Assembly (NCBI GenBank): GCA_017353855.1
Contig: JAFMSA010000227.1
Coordinates: forward strand, 1 to 6,859
Direction: 5' to 3'
DNA length: 6,859 nucleotides
Source: Alphaproteobacteria bacterium
Lineage (GTDB): Bacteria; Pseudomonadota; Alphaproteobacteria; ATCC43930; CGMCC-115725
Made by a program: the position numbers and the translations under genes. A model generated the notes under the pieces. It had not been told where the DNA came from. It worked only from the letters and a program-made list of their open reading frames with translations, and did not search any database. This document shows, piece after piece, positions 1 to 6,859 of the stretch (within the stretch, counting starts at the first letter, position 1; each line of letters begins with the position of its first letter).

Positions 1-817
1 CGATGCGCGGCAATACCGGAACGGCGATGCGGATCGACCGCCCGCCCTCATCCGCCTGATCCCGGACCGTCCGGGGGCCGGCGAGGGCTCGGGCGAGTGC
101 CAGAGAATCCTCGGCTGGCAGGATGGCGGCCGCCGGAAAATACGGGACCACGCCAAAGCATCGCAGCCCCGTTCGCTCTCCAACGGCAGCGACGCCGCCG
201 TCGAACAGCCGGATGTCGCCGCGGAACTTGTTGACGATGTACCCGGCAAGACGCGCCTGCTCGCTTTGTGAGAGCAGTGCGTATGTGCCGACAAGCTGCG
301 CGATCACGCCGCCCCGCTCAATGTCGCCGACCAGGACGACCGGCATGCCCGCCGCCTCGGCAAATCCCATATTGGCGATATCGCCGTCGCGTAAGTTGAT
401 CTCCGCCGGGCTCCCGGCCCCCTCGACGAGGACAAGGTCGGCCGACACGGCAAGGCGCCCAAGGGAGGCGAGAACCGCCGGCAAGAGATCCGGCGCCAGC
501 CGGCGATATTCGCTGCTGTCGGCAACCCGCCAGAATCTGCCCTGCACGACGATCTGCGCGCCGCTTTCCGATTGCGGCTTAAGCAGAACCGGGTTCATAT
601 CCGTGACCGGCACGGTGCCGCACGCGCGTGCCTGCAGCGCCTGAGCGCGGCCGATTTCACCGCCGTCCGCAGTCACCCCGGCGTTGTTCGACATATTCTG
701 CGGCTTGAAGGGCCGCACACGCAGTCCACGCCGGGTAAACGCGCGCGCTAGCCCGGCCAGCAGCAGCGATTTGCCGACATCCGATCCGGTCCCCTGCAGC
801 ATCAGCGCGCGTGTCAT
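1..817 (-). CDS. cobQ: Cobyric acid synthase CobQ, N-terminal part (runs off left edge)
   Basis: CobQ uses glutamine and ATP to amidate the b, d, e and g carboxylates of adenosylcobyrinic acid a,c-diamide in the cytoplasm. Reading the minus strand from 817 gives 272 codons without a stop, to the window edge. The N-terminal dethiobiotin-synthetase-like ATPase domain is clear: P-loop-like GTGSDVGKS at residues 9-17, FKPQNMSNN at 37-45, DGGEIGRAQALQA at 51-63, MNPVLLKPQSE at 74-84, EGAGSPAEINL at 132-142, GDIERGG at 164-170 and NKFRGD at 196-201. The C-terminal class I glutaminase domain (family length about 480-500 residues) lies outside. The ATG at 817 overlaps the cobO stop by one base (TGATG), and the start MTRALMLQGTGSDVGKS is typical of the family. 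No Shine-Dalgarno motif precedes it, so translation probably depends on cobO. The identification is firm; only the C-terminal half is unseen. Confidence 0.96.
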   Translation of the reverse strand, partial: MTRALMLQGTGSDVGKSLLLAGLARAFTRRGLRVRPFKPQNMSNNAGVTADGGEIGRAQALQARACGTVPVTDMNPVLLKPQSESGAQIVVQGRFWRVADSSEYRRLAPDLLPAVLASLGRLAVSADLVLVEGAGSPAEINLRDGDIANMGFAEAAGMPVVLVGDIERGGVIAQLVGTYALLSQSEQARLAGYIVNKFRGDIRLFDGGVAAVGERTGLRCFGVVPYFPAAAILPAEDSLALARALAGPRTVRDQADEGGRSIRIAVPVLPRI

Positions 818-1440
818 CAAAATTCGATACCGGGCTGTGCCCTGACACCGGCGCGGAACGGATGCTTTACGAGCGCCATTTCCGTCACAAGATCGGCCGC
901 TTCGATCAGCTCGGCCCGGGCGTTACGGCCGGTGACGATGACGTGGAGATCGCGTGGCTTTGCCTTCAGCACCGCTACGACTTCGTCGATCGGCAGGTAG
1001 TCATAGCGCAGCACGATATTGAGCTCGTCCAGCAGCACCAGTCGGTAATCCGGGTCTGAAATCATCGCCTTGGCCGCGTCCCAGGCCTTGCGCGCGGCGG
1101 CGATGTCGCGGACACGATCCTGGGTATCCCAGGTGAAGCCTTCACCCATGGCCCGGCAGGTTGCGAGATCACCGAAGCGCTCAAGCGCAACACGCTCGCC
1201 GGTGCCCCATACGCCCTTGACGAATTGCACGATGCCGACGCGCATGCCATGGCCGAGACAGCGGAGCACGATCCCGAAAGCGGCGGTCGATTTGCCCTTG
1301 CCTTTGCCGGTGTGAACGATAAGCAATCCTCGCTCTTCAGTTTTGGTCGCCAGCATGCGTTCGCGGATTGCCTTGCGCTTGGCCATCTTTTCATTGTGGC
1401 GGCGGTTGATCTCCTCCTCGGTTTCGACACGGTCGATCAT
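817..1440 (-). CDS. cobO: Cob(I)yrinic acid a,c-diamide adenosyltransferase CobO
   Basis: This corrinoid adenosyltransferase (CobA/CobO/BtuR family) moves the 5'-deoxyadenosyl group of ATP onto the cobalt(I) of cobyrinic acid a,c-diamide, the step after cobalt insertion. The 207-residue product fits the family length of about 200. It shows a charged N-terminal helix (EEEINRRHNEKMAKRKA), the P-loop variant TGKGKGKST at 44-52, VQFVKG at 71-76, a Walker B-like LVLLDELN at 134-141, TGRNA at 170-174 and the family C-terminus ending AQPGIEF. The ATG at 1440 is preferred because it makes a 4-base ATGA overlap with the cobN stop and has GGAG six bases upstream. An ATG at 1452 and a GTG at 1494 are in frame and would add 4 or 18 residues inside cobN; the added proline/arginine stretch does not look like family sequence. 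Function is firm, the start a little less so. Confidence 0.95.
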   Translation of the reverse strand: MIDRVETEEEINRRHNEKMAKRKAIRERMLATKTEERGLLIVHTGKGKGKSTAAFGIVLRCLGHGMRVGIVQFVKGVWGTGERVALERFGDLATCRAMGEGFTWDTQDRVRDIAAARKAWDAAKAMISDPDYRLVLLDELNIVLRYDYLPIDEVVAVLKAKPRDLHVIVTGRNARAELIEAADLVTEMALVKHPFRAGVRAQPGIEF

Positions 1441-4400
1441 GCCCTGCTCCATCGGCCGAGATCCTCGCGGGCGCTGTTTCGGCGGGGGCGCCACAAGCCG
1501 CGATCGATCGCCTCGAGGAAGCGGCGGCTGGTTTCGAGGAGAGCGGCCGGATTGTGTTCAGCCATAAAGCCCCGCACGGCGTCGTCGGCGAGATAGGCGT
1601 CGTAAAGAGCATCGAAATGCGCGTCGGCAACTGCCCGCGAGGTGGCCGCGAATGCAAAAAGATAATCGACGGTCGCAGCGATCTCGGCAGCCCCCTTGTA
1701 GCCATGGCGCATGACACCGGCAATCCAGCGCGGGTTCGCCGCCCGGCCGCGAACCGCTCTTCCCAGCTCTTCGCGGAGGCTGCGCACGCGCGGCCTGTCG
1801 GGTTGCGAGTGGTCATTGTGCCAGACCGCCGGGGCGCGCCCGGAGAGGCATCGGACGACGAGCGCGAGACCGCCCTCGAACTGGTAATAATCGTCGCTGT
1901 CGAGAATGTCGTGCTCGCGATTGTCCTGGTTGTGCAACACGGCGTCCGTCGCGGCAAGTCGCGCTTCGAGCATCGCACGTTCGGGACGCCCTTCCGCGCC
2001 GGCGCCGTAAGCATATCCGCTCCAGCCCAGATACGCCTCGGCAAGATCGGTTTCGTCGGCCCAAATCTGCTCGTCGATCATCACCTGCAGCCCGGCGCCG
2101 TAAGCGCCCGGCTTTGATCCGAAGACACGGTAGCCGGCGCGGCGCGCCGCTTCGTCCGCAGCGACACCCCGCTCTTCGAGCCCCTGCCGGTCGGCGGCGA
2201 CGCGGGCGGCAAGTGGATTAATCGCGGCCGGCTCATCGAGCGCGGCAACGGCACGCGCCGCCGAATCGAACAGGTCGATAAGCCCTGGGAAGGCGTCGCG
2301 GAAAAAACCCGAGGCTCGCAACGTGACGTCGACTCGCGGGCGGTCGAGTATGCGGGCCGGCAGAATCTCGAACCCGGTAACCCGACCGCTGGACCGCTCC
2401 CATACCGGCCGCACTCCCAAAAGCGCCAGGGCCTGGGCAATATCGTCGCCGCCGGTCCGCATGTTTGCGGTACCCCAGGCCGAAAGCGCGACGCGCGCCG
2501 GATAACCGCCGAACTCCTGCGCATGGCGCTCGAGCAGCAGCGTCGCCGATTTCCAGCCGAGCTCCCAGGCCGCAGGGGTCGGCACTGCCCGGGTGTCGAC
2601 CGAGTAAAAATTGCGGCCGGTCGGAAGCACTTCGGGTCGGCCGCGGCTCGGTGCGCCGGAGGGGCCGGGCGGCACACCGCGTCCGTCGAGCCCGGCGAGA
2701 AGGGCGGCGATTTCCGCCTGTCCGCATCCGGCAACTGCCGGGCGCAGCTCACGCTCGATCCAGTCGAGCACGTGGCGCGTGCGGGACCAACCCGGTTGCG
2801 CGCAGGCCTCGCCTGCGACCAGGCGATCCGCCAGCATCCCCAGACGCTCCACGGTGTCGCCGGCAGTGCGCCACGCCTCGGGGGCGGCGAGCGCGACGGG
2901 GCGACGGCCGGTCCAGGGTTCGGCCGGATCCATCGCAAGGGGGTCCGGGTCGAGCTCGAGATCGCCGGCCAATGCGCGCAGAAGCGATGCCTCTCTCGGC
3001 GCGCTTCCGCGGCTGGCGCGGGCGAAGGCGACGAGCAGCGAATCGAGCCTGTTGCCCTGCGGACTGCAGCCGAAGACATGAAGCCCGTCGCGAATCTGCA
3101 GATCCTTCAGCTCGCACAGGAACCCGTCCAGCTTGCGCAATGCGTCCGCAGGTTCCTCGTCGGCCGCGATGCCGCAGTCGCCGTCGAGGCCCGCGGCGCG
3201 CGCCTGTTCGAGAATCGCCGGGGCGAGCACCGGAAGCCGCCGTGTGTCTCCCAAAGCCGCTTCGTAATACTCGTCTATCAACCGTTCGAGCTCGCTCAGG
3301 AGGCCATAGTTTCCGGCGCGAGCCAGGGGCGGCGTCAGGTGATCGACAATGACCGCCTGCGTCCGTCTCTTCGCCTGCGTCCCCTCGCCCGGGTCATTGA
3401 CGATGAACGGATAAAGATGCGGCATCGGAGCGAGCACCGCCTCCGGGAAGCATTCGGCCGATAGCGCAAGCGCCTTTCCCGGCAGCCATTCGAGATTGCC
3501 GTGCTTGCCGAGGTGGATGACGGCGTCGGCGCGGAAATCCTCGGTGAGCCAGGCATAGGCGGCAAAATAGGAGTGCGGCGGTACCAGCGCCGGATCGTGA
3601 TAGGTCGATTTCGGGTCGATGTTGTAGCCGCGTGCGGGCTGGATCAGAACCGCAAGATTGCCGGTGCGAAACCCGGGTATCGCGAAGCGGCCGCAGTCGA
3701 GTCGGCCCGGGCGGAAGAACGGGTCGCGCTGCGGCGCTCCCCAGCGGGCGGTCACGGCCTGCTGCACCCTCGGCGGCAACCTCGCAAAAGAAGCCGAATA
3801 TTCGGCAATCGACAGCGACTCCTCGGCGGCGGCGCCGGGCGTGGCGTTGGTGGGACCGGCGAGCAGGCGACAGATCAATTCTGCAGGCCCGGCCGGTGCA
3901 TCCCCAATCCGGTAGCCGGCGCGCGCGAGCGCCCGCAGGATCGCGACCGCCGAAGCCGGCGTGTCCAGACCCACGCCGTTTGCGACCCGGCCATCGCGAT
4001 TGGGGTAATTCGCAAGCACCAAAGCGATCCGGCGCTCGCCCGGCGACCGCGCCCGAAGCCGCGCCCAGCTACGTGCGAGATCGGCAACAAAGGCAATGCG
4101 GTCGGCAACCGGTCGGTAGCCGACAAGATCGGCCTCTGTCTCGGGGTCCCGGCCAAGCGGCGCTTTGAATGATACCGCCCGCGACAGAATACGGCCGTCG
4201 ATCTCCGGCAGGGCGACGTTCATGGCCAGGTCGCGCGGGCCCAGACCCCGGCTTCCGGCCCGCCAACTCTCCGCGTCGCCGCCGGCGAAGACAATTTGCA
4301 GGACCGGGCAGTCCGCCCACGCCAGCGGATCCTCGCCCGCCGCGGCACCGACAGAAAATCCCGTGCCGTTGAGGATCGCGACGGGCGGCGCCGCGGCGAA

Positions 4401-5165
4401 AGCTCTGCGCACCAACGCCCTGGCCTCGCGATCCTTGAGGCTGTGCCCAAAGAGAGGCAGCGGCCGCAACCCGCGCTCCGAAAGGGCGTGGACGAGCCCA
4501 TCCACCGGTGCGGTGTTCCCCGACTGAACAAGCGCCCGGTAGAAGACAATCGGTATGATCCCGCCGTTGCCGCGCCATTGCGCACTGATGTCCTCGAGGC
4601 TCGGCAGAGCGCGATCGGGCCAGTAAAAGCCCGCCCGCAACAGCGGTGCAGGCTCGGCCCATCCGGCATCGTAACCAATAAGTGAGCCAACGTAGCGAAG
4701 CAGATTATCGGCATTGCCAGGGCCGCCTTCAGCGAGATATCGCCACAGCCGGTGGACCCCGTCGGGTGCCAGGGTCGACAGCTCCATCAGCTCTTTCTCG
4801 GGCTTGTCGTCACCCGGCACCAAAGCCAGCGCGACGGCGTGGCTGCGGCAGGTTTCGACCAGACGCTCGACCCCGTAAGGCCAGTAAGCGCTGCCCCCCA
4901 GCAGCCGGGCGACGACAAGCCTCGCCCGGGCGACGGTGTCCATATAGAGATCGATCGAGAAATTATGGGCGAGCCGCAGGATCGAGGCCAGGCGCAGGCG
5001 AGGCGCCGCCGGATCCTCTGCCCGGCGCCGTTTCTGCGCCGCGGCGAGCAACGAGATCTCGGTATCGGCACTCGACAGCAAGACGATATCGCCCGGGGTC
5101 TGTGCAAGGTCGATTGCGTCCGAGCCGTCGGCGATACTCCCCGGCGTCGTCGCCAACAGGTGCAT
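1437..5165 (-). CDS. cobN: Aerobic cobaltochelatase large subunit CobN
   Basis: CobN is the large subunit of the ATP-dependent cobaltochelatase. With CobS and CobT it inserts Co2+ into hydrogenobyrinic acid a,c-diamide. It is related to the BchH/ChlH magnesium chelatase subunit. The 1242 residues match the family length (about 1250-1280). Family blocks follow in order: N-terminal MHLL...SADTE; LANYPNRDGRVANGVGLDTP (about 384-403); IQPARGYN..PKSTYHDP (508-525); HLGKHGNLEWLPGK (551-564); NDPGEGTQAKRR (590-601); LPTGRNFYSVDTRAVPTPAAW (847-867); LSAWGTANMRTGGDDIAQAL (894-913); VFGSKPGAYGAGL (1014-1026); DNREHDILDSDDYYQFEGG (1081-1099); PRWIAGVMRHGYKGA (1145-1159). The conserved histidines, including those of HLGKHGN, are present. 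The frame is open throughout. The ATG lies one base after the cobW stop with only a weak purine-rich site upstream, suggesting coupling to cobW. CobS and CobT are not in this window. Confidence 0.98.
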   Translation of the reverse strand: MHLLATTPGSIADGSDAIDLAQTPGDIVLLSSADTEISLLAAAQKRRRAEDPAAPRLRLASILRLAHNFSIDLYMDTVARARLVVARLLGGSAYWPYGVERLVETCRSHAVALALVPGDDKPEKELMELSTLAPDGVHRLWRYLAEGGPGNADNLLRYVGSLIGYDAGWAEPAPLLRAGFYWPDRALPSLEDISAQWRGNGGIIPIVFYRALVQSGNTAPVDGLVHALSERGLRPLPLFGHSLKDREARALVRRAFAAAPPVAILNGTGFSVGAAAGEDPLAWADCPVLQIVFAGGDAESWRAGSRGLGPRDLAMNVALPEIDGRILSRAVSFKAPLGRDPETEADLVGYRPVADRIAFVADLARSWARLRARSPGERRIALVLANYPNRDGRVANGVGLDTPASAVAILRALARAGYRIGDAPAGPAELICRLLAGPTNATPGAAAEESLSIAEYSASFARLPPRVQQAVTARWGAPQRDPFFRPGRLDCGRFAIPGFRTGNLAVLIQPARGYNIDPKSTYHDPALVPPHSYFAAYAWLTEDFRADAVIHLGKHGNLEWLPGKALALSAECFPEAVLAPMPHLYPFIVNDPGEGTQAKRRTQAVIVDHLTPPLARAGNYGLLSELERLIDEYYEAALGDTRRLPVLAPAILEQARAAGLDGDCGIAADEEPADALRKLDGFLCELKDLQIRDGLHVFGCSPQGNRLDSLLVAFARASRGSAPREASLLRALAGDLELDPDPLAMDPAEPWTGRRPVALAAPEAWRTAGDTVERLGMLADRLVAGEACAQPGWSRTRHVLDWIERELRPAVAGCGQAEIAALLAGLDGRGVPPGPSGAPSRGRPEVLPTGRNFYSVDTRAVPTPAAWELGWKSATLLLERHAQEFGGYPARVALSAWGTANMRTGGDDIAQALALLGVRPVWERSSGRVTGFEILPARILDRPRVDVTLRASGFFRDAFPGLIDLFDSAARAVAALDEPAAINPLAARVAADRQGLEERGVAADEAARRAGYRVFGSKPGAYGAGLQVMIDEQIWADETDLAEAYLGWSGYAYGAGAEGRPERAMLEARLAATDAVLHNQDNREHDILDSDDYYQFEGGLALVVRCLSGRAPAVWHNDHSQPDRPRVRSLREELGRAVRGRAANPRWIAGVMRHGYKGAAEIAATVDYLFAFAATSRAVADAHFDALYDAYLADDAVRGFMAEHNPAALLETSRRFLEAIDRGLWRPRRNSAREDLGRWSRA
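1447..1450 (-). promoter_or_regulatory. Ribosome binding site of cobO
   Basis: GGAG on the minus strand ends six bases before the ATG at 1440, a normal Shine-Dalgarno distance. It lies inside the last codons of cobN. It supports 1440 over the in-frame starts at 1452 and 1494. The ATG at 1452 does have a GAGG ten bases upstream, so it is not fully excluded. Confidence 0.55.
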
Positions 5166-5166
5166 C

Positions 5167-6192
5167 TCAGCCGCTCAGTGCCGCGGTGATCGCGGCCCGG
5201 TCGAGACCTTTGTGGCCGATCACGACGAGCCGGGTCTGGCGCTTCTCGCCCGCGTGCCAGGGCCGGTCGAAATGCCTTTGCAGCCGGTCCCCTACCGCTT
5301 GCACAACCTGTCTTCGCTCGCGCCCGGGGACATCAAGAAAACCCTTGACCCGCAGCACGTCCCGGGAACCGAGCACGGTGCGCAATTTGCCGAAAAAGAA
5401 ATCAACGTCCTCTACCGGAGCCCGCGTCACGACAAAGCTCTCGAAATCGTCGTGATCATGCTCCGCTTCGAGCTCGTGGGCCGAAGACCGCGAGGCGAGG
5501 TCGTCCTCCGCTGCAGCGCCGAGACCCAGCGCCACCACGGGCGGCACTTTGCCCTCACAGGCTGTGACGAGCTTGATACCGGCGCGCAGCTCCGCCTCGA
5601 TCTCCCGGCATAGCATTGCAACGCGCGCCGGGCCGACCAGATCGACCTTGTTGAGGACGACCAGATCGGCGCATGCGAGCTGGTCCTTGAACAGCTCTTC
5701 GAGCGGGTTGTCGTGGATCAATGCCGGGTCGGCGCCGCGCTGCCGCGCGACCGCTTCCGGATCGGCGGCGAAGAGCCCGGCGGCAACCGCCGCGGCGTCG
5801 ATTACGCTCAGCACGCCGTCGACGGTCGTCCGGACGCGAACCTCCGGCCACGCGAAGGCTTGCACGAGCGGCTTGGGCAGAGCGAGGCCGGAGGTCTCTA
5901 TCAGGATGTGCTCGGGCGGGTTGTCGCGCTCGAGCAGCCGCGTCAGGGCCGGCAGAAAATCCTCGGCCACCGTGCAGCACAGACACCCATTCGCGAGTTC
6001 GACGATGTCGTCGGAGGCGCAGTCGGCATCGCCACAGCCGAGCAGAAGCTCGCGATCGATGCCGATTTCGCCGAATTCGTTGACGACGACACCCAGCCTA
6101 CGCCCATCGGCCCGCGCCAGCAGATGCCGTACGAGACTTGTCTTGCCGGCGCCGAGAAAGCCCGTGATGACAGTCGCGGGAACGCGGCGCAT
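5167..6192 (-). CDS. cobW: CobW, GTPase / cobalt-handling protein of cobalamin synthesis
   Basis: CobW belongs to the G3E P-loop GTPases (with HypB, UreG and MeaB) and to the CobW/COG0523 metallochaperones. It is needed for cobalamin synthesis and is thought to supply Co2+ to the CobNST chelatase. The 341 residues show Walker A GFLGAGKTS at 11-19, NEFGEIGID at 38-46, a metal-binding CLCC motif at 70-73 in NGCLCCTV, ETSGLALP at 99-106 and the guanine-specificity motif NKVD at 181-184. An acidic/histidine stretch HELEAEHDHDDF (239-250) links to the C-terminal CobW domain (VKGFLDVPG at 282-290). Two further cysteines at 53 and 58 (GCGDADC) fit the family pattern. The neighbour cobN favours CobW proper over other COG0523 members such as zinc chaperones. 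The ATG at 6192 gives MRRVPATVITGFLG, a typical family start, although only a weak GGA precedes it. An in-frame TAA lies upstream of this start, within the gap. Confidence 0.96.
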   Translation of the reverse strand: MRRVPATVITGFLGAGKTSLVRHLLARADGRRLGVVVNEFGEIGIDRELLLGCGDADCASDDIVELANGCLCCTVAEDFLPALTRLLERDNPPEHILIETSGLALPKPLVQAFAWPEVRVRTTVDGVLSVIDAAAVAAGLFAADPEAVARQRGADPALIHDNPLEELFKDQLACADLVVLNKVDLVGPARVAMLCREIEAELRAGIKLVTACEGKVPPVVALGLGAAAEDDLASRSSAHELEAEHDHDDFESFVVTRAPVEDVDFFFGKLRTVLGSRDVLRVKGFLDVPGRERRQVVQAVGDRLQRHFDRPWHAGEKRQTRLVVIGHKGLDRAAITAALSG

Positions 6193-6395
6193 ATCAGTAT
6201 CCGTGCCCGGCGCAACGGTCTGTCTCAGTGCCCCTTACGACGACCCTCTCCCCGTTGTGCGCGACGCGGGAGGGCAGCGGCAAAGCCCCTCGCCCCGCAT
6301 GCAGAAAACAGGAGGCACCCAAGCGACGTGAGAGTTTGCGCCGCACCTGCTCCGCAGACGAGAGACATGCAATGCCGAGGCTCATCGCACCCTTC
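6193..6395. other. cobP-cobW intergenic region
   Basis: These 203 bases separate the cobP stop from the cobW start; the other three junctions have gaps or overlaps of at most four bases. No convincing sigma-70 promoter and no hairpin followed by a T-run was found on the minus strand. I searched for the conserved cobalamin riboswitch boxes and found no GCCCCCGCAACTGT-like box and no matching GGGAA/CGGTG element. Fragments such as GGTGCC, CACTG and GGATAC occur but are too short to count. The stretch holds an imperfect GC-rich hairpin (6244-6274). It also holds a 63-codon minus-strand ORF (6385-6194) starting 10 bases after cobP, with AAGG shortly upstream, and ending one base before cobW. The ORF resembles no family I know and runs through the hairpin, so it is not called as a gene. 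Confidence 0.6.
6244..6274. repeat. Imperfect GC-rich hairpin, possibly a dispersed REP-like element
   Basis: CCCTC at 6244-6248 pairs with GAGGG at 6270-6274. The stem extends by a T-G and a C-G pair, or by a slipped run of three C-G pairs, around a central GTTGTGCGCGAC. The surrounding plus-strand sequence (TGCCCC...CCCTCTCCCCG) resembles, from memory, palindromic intergenic elements found in many copies in alpha- and other proteobacterial genomes. There is no T-run after it on either strand, so it is not a good intrinsic terminator. Only one copy is visible, so repeat status is inferred. Confidence 0.35.
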
Positions 6396-6859
6396 TCAGC
6401 TCTCCTTCAACACGAGCGGCAAGCCTGCCACGACAAAGACGACACGGTCGGCAAGGGCCGCGACCTCCTGGTTGAGGCGGCCGCCCGCATCCCGGAACCG
6501 CCTGCCGAGCGGCGTTTGCGGTACGAGACCCATCCCGACCTCGTTGCTGACGAGCACAACCGGCCCGGCGGCCTCCTGTAGCGCCCGGCAAAGCCCGCGC
6601 GCCTCTTCCTCGGGTTGGTGGCCGGCAAGCAGCAGGTTCGAAAGCCATAAGCTCAGGCAGTCGACGAGCAACGGGCGCGCCGCCGCCGCCTCGGCGGCGA
6701 TCACCGGCGCCAACGCCAGCGGCGCCTCAACGGTGCGCCAGAATGAACCGCGGCGGGCCCGGTGCGCGGCGATCCGCTCGGCCATCTCCTCGTCCCGGGC
6801 TTCTGCAGTTGCGCAGTAGGTGCCGCAAATTGCGGCATTCTCGATGAGCCGCTCGGCGT
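6396..6859 (-). CDS. cobP: Bifunctional adenosylcobinamide kinase / adenosylcobinamide-phosphate guanylyltransferase CobP (CobU), N-terminus missing
   Basis: CobP phosphorylates adenosylcobinamide and then transfers GMP from GTP to give adenosylcobinamide-GDP, the acceptor for the lower-ligand nucleoside. The frame is open from the right edge and gives 153 residues before TGA at 6398-6396. About 20-25 residues, including the P-loop (GGxRSGKS in the family), lie beyond the window. Visible family blocks are ATAEARDEEMAERIAAH (fragment residues 16-32), RRGSFWRTVEAPL (35-47), LLVDCLSLWLSNLL, VLVSNEVGMGLVP and GRRFRDAGGRLNQEVAALADRVVFVVAGLPLVLK. The histidine at fragment residue 32 (codon 6764-6762) aligns with the conserved histidine of the family's guanylylation region. 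The internal ATG at 6785 is not the true start, because recognisable family sequence continues upstream of it. The gene leads into cobW after a 203-base gap on the same strand, as expected for the cobP-W-N-O-Q order. Confidence 0.94.
   Translation of the reverse strand, partial: AERLIENAAICGTYCATAEARDEEMAERIAAHRARRGSFWRTVEAPLALAPVIAAEAAAARPLLVDCLSLWLSNLLLAGHQPEEEARGLCRALQEAAGPVVLVSNEVGMGLVPQTPLGRRFRDAGGRLNQEVAALADRVVFVVAGLPLVLKES

Noticed and set aside
123..644. Plus-strand ORF of 173 codons at the left end
   Set aside because: It is antisense to the conserved CobQ N-terminal domain, which reads without a stop on the minus strand.
2081..3079. Minus-strand ORF of 332 codons inside cobN in another frame
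   Set aside because: The CobN frame through this region carries continuous family motifs, while this frame is arginine/serine/proline-rich and motif-free. There is no sign of a frameshift in cobN.
2465..3464. Long plus-strand ORFs of 295 and 313 codons opposite cobN
   Set aside because: They lie antisense to strongly conserved CobN coding sequence, are very rich in arginine, proline and alanine, and show no family motifs. They are typical GC-rich shadow frames.
6193..6240. CACTG and GGATAC elements before cobW as the 3' part of a B12 riboswitch
   Set aside because: The core boxes that should lie upstream are missing and the spacing does not form the expected stems, so these short matches are probably chance.
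6244..6290. Hairpin as intrinsic terminator of cobP
   Set aside because: No U-run follows the stem on the minus strand, and the same-strand cobW follows closely in the usual operon order.
5713..6819. Plus-strand ORF of 368 codons across cobW, the gap and cobP
   Set aside because: It is antisense to two conserved genes, has low-complexity composition and no recognisable domain. It is open because stops are rare in this GC-rich antisense frame.

Overview
The window holds a run of five vitamin B12 (cobalamin) biosynthesis genes, all on the minus strand, in the order cobP - cobW - cobN - cobO - cobQ (right to left in window coordinates). This is the order known from the cob cluster of 'Pseudomonas denitrificans' (an alphaproteobacterium) and its relatives. 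CobN is a subunit of the late-insertion (aerobic-type) cobaltochelatase, so the pathway is the oxygen-dependent one. High GC, GC-rich third codon positions and protein sequences of alphaproteobacterial type suggest an alphaproteobacterium, possibly Hyphomicrobiales. The genus cannot be read from this window.

Layout in transcription order: cobP enters from the right edge without its N-terminus and stops at 6396. A 203-base gap (6193-6395) follows, with an imperfect GC-rich hairpin and a doubtful 63-codon ORF. Then come complete cobW (6192-5167), complete cobN (5165-1437), complete cobO (1440-817) and the N-terminal 272 codons of cobQ (817-1), which runs off the left edge. From cobW on the genes are packed: 1 base between cobW and cobN, a 4-base ATGA overlap of cobN and cobO, and a 1-base TGATG overlap of cobO and cobQ. 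One polycistronic mRNA with translational coupling is the natural reading.

The genes act in sequence. CobW is the putative cobalt-handling GTPase serving the chelatase. CobN, with CobS and CobT (not in this window), inserts Co2+ into hydrogenobyrinic acid a,c-diamide. CobO adenosylates the reduced cobyrinic acid a,c-diamide. CobQ amidates the remaining b, d, e and g side chains to give adenosylcobyric acid. After aminopropanol attachment (genes elsewhere), CobP phosphorylates adenosylcobinamide and converts it to the GDP form.

I see no previously undescribed system. The least explained stretch is the cobP-cobW gap, which lacks the conserved boxes of a cobalamin riboswitch. No tRNA, rRNA, CRISPR array, insertion sequence or transposase was seen. 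Intact catalytic motifs argue that the complete genes are functional.
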